The position numbers and the translations under genes were made by a program. The notes beneath the pieces were generated by a model. The model saw only the letters and a list, made by a program, of their open reading frames with translations. It was not told the DNA's origin and ran no database searches. From Didymodactylos carnosus (lineage: Eukaryota > Rotifera > Eurotatoria > Philodinida > Philodinidae), in assembly GCA_905250885.1 (NCBI GenBank), contig CAJNOQ010000071.1:18757-82756 (forward strand): 64,000 nucleotides of DNA. The letters run 5' to 3'. Positions 22,791-34,766 of this stretch are shown piece after piece (within the stretch, counting starts at the first letter, position 1; each line of letters begins with the position of its first letter).

Positions 22791-25602
22791 TTACGATTCA
22801 TTTTCGTCGCCTCCACCACCACCTTTTCGTTTATCAATTATTTTTGATATTTGTTGCCATTCTCTTTCTAATTTTTGTTTTTCATCTTGTGGTCCACCTA
22901 AAAAAATGAAGACTTTTTTTAGATGTATTCTGCTAATGTATAATGTATAACTCACTTTTACGAGTTTTTCTTCCATCTGACATTTTCACACCATATTGAA
23001 ATGCAGCCCTGTCAAACACAAGAAGTAGAAAGGTAATCTTTGTAAGTATACACATATAAATATTTTAAATCCTACTTTGGCATAGCTTCCTTTTGACTCA
23101 TATAATCAGAATATTCTTCGGCTGTATCAAAATCCCATCGTCCAATTGGACCTTTTTTGGAACCCATATCCATTTTTTCATAATCTGGTTCATCATCACT
23201 GTCAATATTCACATCTTCTTCAGCCATTGTACTACAAATATATAGTACTTGTCATATGACAATTTTCCATAGGCTTTTATACTGATTTAACGTACCCTGG
23301 ATAACACTCAGCATATGAATCATCACTAAACTTGAGCTGAAATCCACTTTTTTTTCCCCCATTTCGTGAGTCGATCTACGATAGAATATGTCACATAAAT
23401 AAATCAAAATACAAAGTCAGATAGGTCAGCCTACTGATTTATTTTCGTATTTACGATGCACATTTTTAATAAAATTTTTCACTGCTTCTCCATTGTTATT
23501 TTCCGAATGATCGTCATCTTCCATTGCGTTTGAAGGATTCTATAAACAAAAACAAAACAAAACATGAGATTTAAAAGAATGCTTTTAGTCGAGAAAGAAA
23601 GAAAGAAAGAGAGAGAGATAACAAACGTACTCGTCTATCCATCTCTTGTTCATCACCCAAACCCCTGAAATAATTCTTTCTTCTATTCTTATCCTGTTCG
23701 TCTTTAATATCACGACGTTTCGTATCAGGAACATAATCTCCAACATCATCGTATAAACTAAAAAAACCAACAGTATGTACGAAAACGAGAATAAATAATG
23801 AAAGATACGTTTATCATCATGAAAGAGATTCTCTAAAACAAAAAAGATTACCTAATATCTTCGGTTTTTTTCACAAGAGAATTTGTATTTTGAGGTTTGA
23901 TATTCATTATAGTATCCACGTGTTCTACACCACCACCCTTTTTCTTTTGTCGTTTCAGATCTCTTTTAGAATATCTTAGATATGACAAGATCTGAGTAAG
24001 TTTATTGATGACAATATCATTATTACTCAGTGTGGTTGTACTCTAGAAATTAATCAGAAAAATAAAATATATTTTAACAATCTACTCTATCCAGACATTT
24101 ACCTCAGCATTTGGACAATCGGTTTTTGATCGTATCAATGTTGTTGGTATATCATCGATAAGTCCATTTTGATTTTCTTGATCCGATTCCAAATCAATAA
24201 CGTATGCCATACGATGTGGTAAAAATAATTCATTGATTTTTCGTTGATTTAGTTGTGGATTTAAGATATTATTTCGAAACAGTGTACGAAATATATTTTT
24301 GGCTAATTTTGATTTAATTCCAAGACGATTTTCTTCCTCATCTTCTATCATTTGTTGACGTTGTTGTTGTTGCTGAGCAATCGTTGGTTTCTGAACAGAT
24401 TGCTTAGTAGGAATAGCCTTTTTTTTATCGCTTGCTGTTGATGTAGGAATCCTGCATAAACAAAAATGCATACCAACAATAATACTTCAATAGTAAAATC
24501 GTGATGTGCTACTCACGATGGTGGCGGTGCCATTGGTTTAACAAATGATTGTTCATTATCATCTGCGCCCGATTGATCTGGAAATTCGTCTGTTGTTGTA
24601 ATTTCAGCACGAATCTAGGAAAAAAATATATTTTATAACAGAAACAAATCATTACTAAAACTCACTTACTTTCTGCAGTAAAGCGTAGTCTAAGCCTTTC
24701 ACTAAATGAGTATGCTCTAAATCTCCTCCTAAAAATTTTGATTCCTCTATGATTTGTTTACGTCTTGCAGCGGCATCATAATTTCTTAAAAACAATGTCA
24801 TAGGTAACTTCTATAGGGAGACATATAGACTATATTTATTTACCCTTTGGCGTCTGGAGCAACAGCTCGATAATTTCCAGCTGATGTTGTTGGTGCTGAC
24901 AGTTGTTGTTGCGATTGCGATTGCGATTGTATTGATAGAACACCCGGATCTTCTAAATCTTTATTACGATCCCTCCTTTCTCTTGCACGATCACGATATT
25001 TATTTATTCTTTCTTCTTCACGCTGTTTTTCTTCTTTAATAAATTTGGCATAATGTAATTTCTTTTTTTTTCGACGATCACCTGCTTCCGCATCTTTTTC
25101 AGTTCTAAACCAAATAGAAAGTGATCATATTCATAGAACAAAAACAAAACACAAAATAAAAATGAACATAAAGTAACATACGATGTTTTTACAGGTTTTG
25201 CTTGTGATGATGATAATATTGCTGTTGAACTTCGTTGTGTGCCAACAGCTGGAGTCATTAGTAATTTTCGAAAATCATCATTCGATAATGGGTGCCTAAA
25301 ATTAAAAAGATAAATATAAATTCGAGAAAAAAATTTTAGTCAAACGTACAATGGTGCTTGATCAATCTCATCTGGATGATAATTTGCAGGAGCTACAATA
25401 TTCAAAAAATAATATGAATTAGTTGGCCAAACGTTTAATAGACGCTGATAGTAGAAGCGTATAAGTTTCTATTAGTCGAACAAAAGATCATTAAATAAAT
25501 CTTTAACTTACCTTGTGGATTTGCAAACGGCTCATCTTCTAAATAAGAAGAGTGATATAGCGAATACAGAAAAGAGCCATAAAGACACTTACTATGAGGC
25601 AT
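22791..25602 (-). CDS. IK: IK / RED spliceosomal protein
   Basis: RED (IK) is a nuclear protein of the spliceosomal B complex that partners SMU1. The model runs from ATG at 25602 (MPHKDEPFANPQ; human MPERDSEPFSNP) to the stop at 22791. Verified early exons: 25593-25602, 25512-25538, 25350-25392, 25182-25295, 24844-25104; later exons are clear but their ends were not all fixed. Conserved blocks in order: NDDFRKLLMTP; KKKLHYAKFIKEE; KYRDRARERRDRNKD; NYRAVAP; ESKFLGGDLEHTHLVKGLD; NELFLPHRMAYVIDL; DIPTTLIRSKTDCPNAE; YDDVGDYVP; DSYAECYPG; GPIGRWDFDTAEEYSDYM; PKAAFQYGVKMSDGRKTR; and a closing coiled segment, REWQQISKIIDKRKG. The RE/RD/RED dipeptide array that names the vertebrate protein is missing: only a few scattered charged residues follow GDYVP. 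The identification is very secure. Confidence 0.96.
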
Positions 25603-28006
25603 TTTTCGTTGCTATATGACACAAACTAATTTTAAGATCTAAAAAAAGATATTTAGTAAAAATCGAATACTCAGCGTACCGCAAGATTATCACCGACAAA
25701 TATTATTATTCTAAGATTCACGAAACATTAAATTGAAAAACTCGTGTCAATAGAAGAGCTCAGTAAATCATCAAAAATGTGGTCAAAAGCTATTCATTAT
25801 TCAGAGTATTGCTCATTTGACATGATTTCCAATTAAAAATTGTAGTAAATGTTATTTTTAATGTGTCATATGTAAAAACAAGACACTTTTAGATATAGAA
25901 ATATTTAGCGGCTTCAGAGCTATCTTTTTGACTAGATCGGCTATTCACACAACACGTACTTCACAAAAAAAAGCTAGTCTTTTCGGATAGTTTCAAATTT
26001 GAAAAAAAGATAGGAAACTAACCAGATAATGTTACGTGAGCATAGTATAAAATGAATTCTGTAGAGCAGAAAGTTGCCTATCTCTTAGGTTAAATACGGA
26101 TTCTTTCAAATTGTATTTCGGTAGCTAAAAAACAAAACTGTCCCGTTCTCTAAGAAGCGCCAATATTATGCATATGAAGCAGTACTAGCAAACTGAGAAA
26201 AATAGAATGTTGATCGAATGAATTTCACTCTATATAATCAACTCGAAAACTAATGATCTTAGTAAAAATGATGATAGCATTGTATAAAGAGATGATAATT
26301 AATTTTGGATCATCATGAAAATATCTAGAATAGATTCCATCCAAAGACAAAAAACAACAGAAAAAAATGATCAAAAAAGTAAAATAAATATTTTCTTTTC
26401 CCCACCCATAGTGCGTTTTCTGCATTACTAAAATAGTTCCATCAGGCTTATTGTTGTTAAATATATTTGACATCACAGTATTAACTATCAACACCAATAG
26501 CAAGTATTACTATACATTAGCTGAAAATCACACCCTATTGATTGAAATAGCAAAAAATTGTTTCTTCTTCCTAAAAGAAACAAAGCCTGATGTAAAAAAA
26601 GCCCAATAATGATCGACGCGTGTATATGTAACAAAAAAATAGCTAAATAATATGAAAAGATCAAATAACTGGTTAATTGTTTGGTTGCGACAATAAAATA
26701 TCTAGAAAATATGAAGTTATATGTCTGAAAATTAAATAATGAGTAAAGTTCTAAATTCGAATCTCAATAACAACGCAACAGTTCAAGGTATGATTCTTTC
26801 TTGACAACATGTTCATTTTTTTCTTATTTTCTTTTGCACTATAACTTTTTTTGTGAAATGTTGAACAGCTTTACTCATTGATAGTATCCCACCAAAGTCC
26901 TTGACGGCCATACGAGTTCTCGTCTTAAATATAGAGAAAACAAGCACAGATTCACGTATCAAATTATATAAATGAAGTGAAGTATATGATAATTTATTAA
27001 TAACAAATATCTCTTGTGGACTTTTCGATCACAAAGGCGTTTTCTTCGAACCTAACAGTAAGTGGATGTTCGTTTTGTTTTATTTCCTGCAGTAAATGCG
27101 ACAAAAGCATCGATCACAACAATATCAGAGACAAGCATTGATAAAAAAACAAAATTATGTAGTAAGCAGTTTCCTTCTGCATAATCAAATTTTCGACTGA
27201 AATGAATCACAAATTTTTTTGATATGAAATGCGAAACAAACAATGTCAAATAAGTTATCTAATTTCTTCTCCGATATCATAACGTTTAGTAAATTCTAGA
27301 TAAAATAATACAACTTACACACGAGTATAACAGTGACTATTGATGAAAACTTTCTTCTTCTGGATGTTGATCATCAATACAATATTTATCCATAACATAA
27401 AGAAATCAGAAATCTATTACAATATACAATGAATGTATCAATCTTGAGAAACATGCGCAACCATCTCATCCATCTTCCAAATGGTAAAATGGTGCTAACT
27501 TCTTATATTATGTATTTTCTTTCTTTTTATTGATTGTAAAAGAATCATTCTACATCTCAAAAGCAATTATTTTACAAAAATGTGTCAAAAGTGATTGCTG
27601 AAGATGAATTACATTGTCAACAAGCCAGCTCATTTCTAACTGAAATGATGTGGCACAGAGCATTTTTGTTTTTACATTGACTTTGAAATAGATAGACCGA
27701 TAGCCTACCCATAAATAGAATGATCGATGTTAAAATTTTAAAAAGTTACTTTAAAAAAGATTCACACGCACACATGCACCGGACTTTGTACACAGATCAT
27801 TGTCAAATCAGAAGAAGTAGCAATAATACAAAACCAAAATAATAGCGACACACTGAGTATGAAAAAGAAGAATAAAAAAAAGCATAAACAGATCCAAGAA
27901 AATGATTGAAAAAGTATAGATTGGTCACTTGACATTGAAATATTTTTATCTATGGATATATCGACAAAAAGTTAATTTCACATGGACATAGAACAAGTCT
28001 AATTAT
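25603..28006. other. Gene-free spacer between IK and TOLLIP
   Basis: About 2.4 kb without a recognisable gene. It holds the presumed IK promoter at its left end and the TOLLIP 3' UTR at its right end. Small open frames show no domains or splice context. Confidence 0.45.
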
Positions 28007-30137
28007 CTATTGTGAAGTCATTTGTAATAAATGATTGACAACTAAATCCTTGTTTCCGCCATTTGTGTCTAATAATTGTTTGATAACAGATTGTTCGACT
28101 GTGGGAAAGATTTCGTGTAATTCTTTTACGTCGTTTGGCGAATAAAGCTGGAATTGTTGCTGATGAGTTTGTGCTATTTGTTGTTGATGAATAATATTAT
28201 CCGGTGGTTGAGTTTTTGGAATTGTTGAAGTTGATCGAGTAGGAGATTGAGAGAGAGATGTTGGTGTTGCTGAAGGCACTTCGTTTTGAGGAGAGGCAAT
28301 TGCAGTGCCCATGCCACTATTAGTATTTGTCAAAGTTGATGGTACTTGATGTTCAAGATTCGGCTGTTGAACTGCTTGATGTGGCTAAAATGAAACAAAA
28401 AGTAAATAAATATTTATTATTTATCAGTCTTTGCTAGATTATTCAAAGTTGTTCAATACATTAACTTTATTAAAATTAACCGCAAAGTCCAGTTATCATT
28501 ACCTTTTTTCTGAGATAATCAGTTACCGACTCATTTTTTTCTGAATGACATTGTATCACATTTTTAGCTCATATAAATGTAAAAAGTCTCTTTATATTGA
28601 ATTTCACTGTTGATGCAAATTTCTCAGACATATCTATTTAGGTCAACGTATTCTCCCAACATATACTGCCCATTAAGAAAATTATACAATTATAGCGACT
28701 GTTTTTTGTTTTTTAGGTTGTTGTTAATGACCTATACGCATACATATTATCATATAGTAATGATAACTACACATATATAGTCTTTTCACATTTTTTATTT
28801 CTTTTGATTATATTTGACTTCTATTTGATAAAAATTCTGAAATCAACTAATTATTGGCTAATAAGATATGGTCATACTTTTGCTCCATATGACTTTTACT
28901 GTAATTTTGGTTTTAGCTCAGCACCATGTTTCGATTTTTGTTATTAATCATTCTCACAACAAGTTTAAGATGGCTAGTTATATGTTTTGCATCACGTTAT
29001 TTAAACGTATTTTCAAGAATTATTTAAAGATAAAGATAATGAGAGAAACAATAATAAATCATCACTTTTTTTCCAAAAAAACAAAAGTTACGTAGTGGTA
29101 TGGATGCATAGACTGGTACTTTTCTGAAGAATAGTATGTTGTTATGACAAAAAGTGAATACATACCACAAATGACATAATGATGAGGATATCTCCTTCAT
29201 TCTGGTTTTGTTTTCCCAACAGCGTATACCAACTTTGTTTGGTTTCACCGTTAAGCACTTCCTGAGTGATTGGAACATTGCATTCACCGATAAACTCATC
29301 TTCCGTGAAACTACGCTATATAAAAATAATAAAAAACATTTTAAACAAGATATAATATCGTCTCAAATGTGCTTAGAAACGAGCGACATTAACAAATAAA
29401 AATTCCGCTGAGCATACAATTAAGAGTTTATGCTACAAATTGAAAAATAAGTTTGGGAAGAAAAAATATTCTTTGTTCTTACTCGGTCAAATACTTCCAA
29501 ATAAACTGCATCCATTCCTTTAAATAAATTTCTAAATGAACAAACAATAGTACTAATCAAAAGTAAACATAATTGTTAAACTCACATTCTATAAGATGCT
29601 TTCCATTGTGGATTTTTTCCACCGGATTGTGCTGTGGGTGTCTCATAAGCAATATGACCCAGTCGTATTCTTACATAAGGATCCATTTTTAATAATCCAA
29701 GTAGACCGAAATTTTTAATCACTTTAGCCTAAGAGAAGTCAAATAATACGAAATCAAATATAATTCACAATTTTAACCTTTCCAATACTTACTTCGGCTA
29801 TAGTTAGTGTTAAATATCCAACAAAATTTGGATTTTGCAATGGATGTGGAGCTTGACGAAATTGTGGAAGAACACCGGCATGTGGATCATAATAGAACTG
29901 AGTACGTGTTAACTGAATGCGCAAAAAATCATCCGGCAAATCTCCCAGCATTACCTAAATAAAATGAAAACAGTGATTCATCTAAATTAAAATGTAAACA
30001 CAGAAACGTACACGTGAGCGATATTCATCAAATTTTGGGGCACTGTCATTGTTAGTAGCTGATGCAGAACCTGAATTTACGTAATTCGACGCTGTAGCCG
30101 CAAACGAGTTTGCTGCATAAGCAGAAGCAGATGCCAT
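28007..30137 (-). CDS. TOLLIP: TOLLIP, Toll-interacting endosomal adaptor
   Basis: TOLLIP is an adaptor that binds phosphoinositides, TOM1 and ubiquitin in endosomal sorting, autophagy and Toll/IL-1 signalling. Six exons join in phase to 335 aa (human 274): 30012-30137, 29793-29954, 29586-29728, 29483-29531, 29166-29315, 28007-28384. After an Ala/Ser/Asn-rich start comes [12 protein letters not shown], matching the human TOM1-binding segment GELPQDFLRI. A C2 domain follows with [41 protein letters not shown] and [12 protein letters not shown] Gln/Ser/Thr-rich linker leads to a C-terminal CUE domain: [15 protein letters not shown], then [14 protein letters not shown]. The CUE MFP motif is IFP here, and the downstream LL pair is kept. 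The intron 28385-29165 is the longest of the gene and shows no hidden exon. Confidence 0.95.
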
Positions 30138-30785
30138 TTTAAATATCTAAATAGTAGTCACAAATTTTTACTGAAAGATAAAGAGAGAAAGACGATCTGA
30201 GTAAAATCAACATGTTCTCTCACAATTTGTTGAATAAATATCCACAGACTGTCAGCCTATTTACTACGCTAACAAAAAAATAAAATGAGAATGTAATGTG
30301 AGTGATCGAGTAATTATAAAACAGCAGGTAAAGACTCAATGGATGATAATCTTGGTAAAATACGGAATTTGAAAGAGGAAATAATCTTAATACGTGCTGC
30401 TACCATCTAGGTTTTCCTAAGATGTCACCCATGAAAGAATGAAGGAATCCGTTTCAAAGTATTTCTTTTTCGTAAAAAGAACACACGTAAAGTATTTCTT
30501 TTTCATTCACGCGACGTGTGTTCCTCATCACTTTTTGTAAATAATAAATTGTTGCAACTAGTTTTTATCATATTGCTACAGATGTCCATTAAAACAGCGT
30601 TGTTTATAAGCCGTTAACTGCCGGTTAACGAATCGTAACTAAGCATCTCGTTAACGGACAATTTGGCATAAAAAAATGGTCCATTTACACTACTTTTTTC
30701 AGACTGTTTTACCGTTTTTTGAACGTTTCAAAAAGAAGTTTTATTTTTGTTTTTCTTCCTTAGAAATAGTGTGTTTGCCACCCGA
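30138..30785. other. TOLLIP upstream region with GTTAACG words
   Basis: The presumed TOLLIP promoter lies at the left end. Near 30450-30510 AAAGTATTTCTTTTTC occurs twice, and GAACACACGT faces ACGTGTGTTC as an inverted pair. At 30605-30660 the words GTTAACTG, GGTTAACG and GTTAACGG cluster. No gene is seen. Confidence 0.4.
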
Positions 30786-30789
30786 GGCA

Positions 30790-31070
30790 AAGAATCTTGA
30801 AATATGATCTTGTAAGATTATCTTTCAAGACACCATAAATTTCACAAGATCTTATAATCATATGAAATCTTACAAGATCTCACAAGATCTTATGAGAATC
30901 TTGGTGCAAGAATCTTATAAGATTTCACAAGATTTTTCTTGCAACACGATTAAGTAAGGTCTTGCAAGACCTTGTGATAAGATCATGTGTGATCGTGCAA
31001 GAAGTGACAAGATGTTGAGAGATTTCATAAGATCTTATAAGAATTCATTAGATTGTACAGGATTATTTCT
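30790..31070. repeat. Motif-saturated block (CAAGATCTTATAAGAT)
   Basis: About 280 bp carry more than a dozen degenerate copies of a word near CACAAGATCTTATAAGATT on both strands. The core AAGATCTT is itself a palindrome. Copies are irregularly spaced and differ in length, so this is not a microsatellite or a simple tandem repeat. No open frame crosses it. Confidence 0.7.
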
Positions 31071-31409
31071 CTGGTTCTGTCCTACTGATCCCCTCTAAAC
31101 CCTCTTTAAAAATTTTTTGTTTCGTTTTATTATATTTTCGAGCATAGGAAGACCCCTGACCTCCTTAGGAACGTGTCCAACCACGTTCCTTATATCCATG
31201 CGCTTTTTTCGTATGATCTTGTACCATTTCTAGCACCAAAAAATCCTAGACCAAAGTACTATCTCTACTACCATGCTTAAGAATCCTAGTGAAACTATTT
31301 TGTTCATGCACATTTCTGCATTGCTTATCATTTCATGCGCATATGACAATTCTTGTCATGCGGTGGCTGCTTGTGATTTTTCCTCGTGCACATACGTCTG
31401 CGCACGAAT

Positions 31410-31683
31410 AAATAAAAATTCTAAGTTACTCGAATAGCAATCTTAGTTGACAAAATTCGTCATCTCTACCGTAACATCACCTCAATCATCATTCATCACG
31501 TTCTTCACCGAACAAAGTCAACATCATTCTATCACGACGATATTGCTTCGATCCAATGTCACATCGCCATCTACAACAACGCTCTCGATGCATTAGCCAA
31601 CGAGATGAACTTTCGGACGGCAGCAACAAAGATTCTCAACAACGCTTTATACGAGGGTCTCCACTTAAATGACAGAAAAAAGT
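31410..31683 (+). other. Coding-like island, unrecognised
   Basis: This stretch is richer in G+C than its neighbours and has an open frame of about 90 codons without a starting ATG. It reads through KIRHLYRNITSIIIHHVL, YHDDIASIQCHIAIYNNALD and TKILNNALYEGLHLNDRKK, then stops. A TTAG before the segment and AAAAA/GTAAGC at its end could be splice sites. A second frame is also open for about 65 codons, so codon composition alone may explain the openness. It could be an exon of an unknown gene, a decayed retroelement, or chance. I do not recognise a family. Confidence 0.3.
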
Positions 31684-31740
31684 AAGCTTCTTGCTTATAC
31701 TTTATGTAAGAAGAGTATTTTCCTTGAACAATAATATTAA

Positions 31741-31866
31741 TAATATCAATGTTGCATCTGGCCCTCCACCACAGATTTTAGTTTCCAACTCTACTTCGAC
31801 TGTTATCACTGACAATAATTCTTCTCAACGGTTGAAATTGGGACTCTCTAATATCGTTTGCTTTTA
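31741..31866 (+). other. Second coding-like segment, unrecognised
   Basis: A short frame reads NVASGPPPQILVSNSTSTV and ends with a stop at about 31866. It has balanced composition but no start codon and no good splice boundaries. It follows the island at 31410-31683 and might belong to the same broken unit. Support is weak. Confidence 0.2.
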
Positions 31867-32254
31867 AGATATGGAGCAAAGAAGCACTTTTTTCCAGGTG
31901 GATAAATAATTTTGACTGAGGTTGTGTAATGTATTTATTATTGACAAAAAAATTAATTGGAGAAAAAGGAGAGTGAAAGAAGCCATTTATTCAAATATGT
32001 GGTAAACGTTTCATTCTAAATGAAAAAGTGGAATTTGTAAAGTTGAAATTTTCAGTGGTCACCATGTAAACATTTGCTTCAGATGTATAATTTCTTGTTT
32101 TTGCTTCCCATCTTTTTTAACAGACTTTGAAAGATTCATCCATTAGTGTATATCAAGTGAAATTTTTTTCGAGCGAAAAACAAGATGTGATGAAGCATTA
32201 TCAAGTTTAGAAATATTATTTGTTATTCGAATTTTATTGGGATTTCGAATATAA

Positions 32255-32494
32255 CATCTTGAAGTAATTGGTCATATTAAGTCCATAACACTGCATAGAA
32301 GAAGGACAAATGCTCTATACGATGCATGCATTCTCAAACGTGCACACATGTTACCATGCGACGTTTTACGAGACGTTTTGAAAAGGGCTATCACGTACGC
32401 GACCAACATCAAGTTTTCGCTGATAGATGGAGAGCGAAATGTGCAGGACGCTAACGGGTGGTCCAGAATAAATTACCGGTCTTTCTCAGGCTAA
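32255..32494 (+). pseudogene. 80-codon open frame, possible decayed exon
   Basis: The frame runs from just after a TAA to a TAA at 32492-32494. It encodes a balanced, protein-like sequence including IKSITLHRRRTNALYDACI, CDVLRDVLKRAITYATNIKF and DANGWSRINYRSFSG. G+C is clearly higher than in flanking DNA. There is no suitable ATG near its beginning, so it could be an internal exon or a gene fragment. I cannot assign a family. Confidence 0.35.
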
Positions 32495-32789
32495 AATTGA
32501 TCAGAAAATTTCGTTTGGATGCTGGAAGATAGAGAACTTATTGATGAATAAAAATGAAATTTCAGTGTTTTAAATTTTTTTGTACAAAAGAGCACTACAC
32601 AAAAATGCCTGTAACCTTCACGATTTTGACAACATATATTTCAGAACTCTTCTTTTTGATTCACAGAATTTGTATCTTTTTCAAATGTGTTGACAAATAA
32701 AAAATTCATCTAAAATAGGACGTTGTTTCATTACAAGCAATTTTCCAGTACAAATGATCAATTCTTTCGATTATACGAATTATCATCCT

Positions 32790-33080
32790 GATTTAACATT
32801 AGCCCAGGAACCTAGGTCAATATCACATTGGCCTGATTAATTATAAATTGTACGTTAGACTAGTCCAATCTTAGATTCGCTTGGTGTTTTCAGTCCAATG
32901 TCACATTAGACTGATACTTTTTATTACATTTTACTTTGGACTAGTTTATTCTGAAATTTTACTTTGGCCTTAAGCAACTCTAGGCGAAAGTGAAATTAGA
33001 CTTTGGACTAGTTCAAAGTGGAATTTGCCCTTGGCCTGACTAATATTACATTGGACCGAATTCCATTTTGGACGCTAGCA
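32790..33080. repeat. Motif-saturated block (CATTGGACTAGT)
   Basis: Roughly 290 bp are filled with degenerate copies of a word near ACATTGGACTAGTT or ACATTGGCCTGA, all in similar orientation and irregularly spaced. It resembles in style, but not in word, the blocks at 30790-31070 and 21590-21770. Confidence 0.65.
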
Positions 33081-33226
33081 TATATATGCTACTAGTGGCA
33101 GCAAAATAAAATTAGGTGAATGACTTGTCGAGAAAATTATCTAAAAATGATCCTTTTAAAGTATACCATATGGACTCCATTCGATCACTCGAATAAATGG
33201 TCCTTTCATTATGTTCCAATTTTCAG

Positions 33227-33301
33227 GTCAAGATCTTGATGATTCTACCTCTACTGCATCGATTGTCAAAAATATATTACAGTCTGACGTCACATTGAAA
33301 G
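33227..33301 (+). other. Exon-like 75-nt segment with canonical splice ends
   Basis: The segment follows a pyrimidine-rich tract ending in CAG and is followed by GTACTACG. It is 75 nt with the same phase at both ends. In that phase it reads DLDDSTSTASIVKNILQSD without a stop. It could be an exon of an unrecognised plus-strand gene that includes 31410-31683 and 32255-32494, but no full model could be built. Confidence 0.25.
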
Positions 33302-33419
33302 GTACTACGAGAATTGTTCATGACGCAATCATTCTCTAAAAATAACTAATTTTAAAGAATTTTATAATCAACTATATTTTAATGACAGACTAGTCATAAT
33401 GATTTAGGTACATATGACA

Positions 33420-34320
33420 AAAAGAACTAACAACCGTATAAAACGCGTTCGTATTTTGTAAAAGAAAGTTTCTGAACGCGTCCATAATAAAGAACGTCAT
33501 GCCTGTTTTCTTTTTCCGTTTACGGTTCTAAGACGCGCTTTCTGCCAATTTGAGAAATGGAAAAAACCATGTTTCACGTTTTCTCAGCTCATCAGCGAAG
33601 CTTTGACTTTGAAATTATTCTAATCAATATTTATTTTCTCGTCTTATTCTTTACATAGGGCATATCACGATTTAGGGCGCTCCCATTAATCAAATGTATT
33701 GAGACAGGTTTCTTTTACATAAAATAAAAGCACTTTCCAACTCGCTTTGTTGTGGAAAACGGCAGCAAACGGATTTTGAAAATTTTTTCCATTTTTCATT
33801 TTTGAAGCCTGTTCTAAAGTACCTGAAACGCATTCTTTCATAAAAGAAACCCGAAAAAAACATGTTGATTTACGTGCATTTACTTTTTGCTGCTTAAAAA
33901 TTAAAAAAGAGTTTGATAATTAATTATTGTTCATTTTTAGCGGTTTTTAACTCAATTGTTTCACTTGTTTGAACGAGTTTATCATCCTGTCGTTCCTTTT
34001 TTCAAATCCGTTTTAACGGATTAATTGAAAATTTTTTATTGATCCTAATAATTTTTGCAAGGATGTAACTTGACATTCTCTGAAAACGGATTGTAAACAC
34101 TTCTGTGTGAAGAAAGCTCTTCCGCTACCTGTCAGTTTTTTCTTTGCATGCGGAAAGTTGATGACGATTTGTTTTTGCATACGTTTAATCGTGCAAAACA
34201 TAATCACATTTATCCGTTTTCTGCATGCTGTGCAAAAAGAAGTGAACGTTTTCACTTATGAAAAAAAGTTAACTTGCGATAAAAACGGTTGGTAAAAATG
34301 CCAAATGGAAACATATTAAT
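33420..34320. repeat. Block enriched in ACGCG and AAAACGGATT words
   Basis: Words such as AAAACGG, CCGTTTT, AACGGATT, ACGCGTT and GAAACG recur on both strands over about 900 bp in otherwise AT-rich DNA. CpG is far more frequent than in neighbouring spacer DNA. Two overlapping small frames on opposite strands here show no domain and are judged spurious. The stretch may be old repeat sequence of the motif-saturated type. Confidence 0.45.
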
Positions 34321-34674
34321 AGTCATGCGAATCTGTTTTTGTATCATTTTACTTGTTCATCACAAACACATTATGTATTCTTGCCTTGATCTCTATATAA
34401 CATTATATAAAACAGGTTATCCGTTTCTGTTGAAAAGAAATTTTTATATTAAAATTATGCAAATTTATACTTATTTAGCCATAATATAAGCGGCGTGTAA
34501 TACTTTTTTTTTGATTGCACAATTTGTAAAATTCTTTTCATGTACTTCTTTTTCGATCATAGTGAGATATAACCGTCGAAAAAACACACTGAATTTTACA
34601 TTATATGTGAGAAGGCAAGTTATTTCTATAAACTATAGTAATTAGGCTAGGGAATAGAATCCATTCATTTCCAA

Positions 34675-34766
34675 GGGAAAGCTTAATATGGTCGTGGTGG
34701 TTGAGAACTGTCTATAATATGACATTTATGTTAATTCTCAACCACCACAATCATATTAAGCTTTTC
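34675..34766. ncRNA. miRNA-precursor-like hairpin (candidate)
   Basis: Two arms of about 32 nt (left from 34675, right to 34766) pair around a loop of about 20 nt. The left arm contains GTGGTGGTTGAGAAC and the right arm TTCTCAACCACCAC. The stem has one A-C mismatch and one G-U wobble, typical of a microRNA precursor. The size of about 90 nt also fits. A short MITE relic would look similar. Strand and expression are unknown. Confidence 0.4.

Noticed and set aside
28868-29095. Plus-strand open frame in the TOLLIP intron
   Set aside because: Hydrophobic AT-rich translation typical of T-rich DNA, with no start context or similarity.
34013-34295. Overlapping open frames on both strands
   Set aside because: They arise from the AAAACGG/CCGTTTT word block; neither frame looks like a protein.
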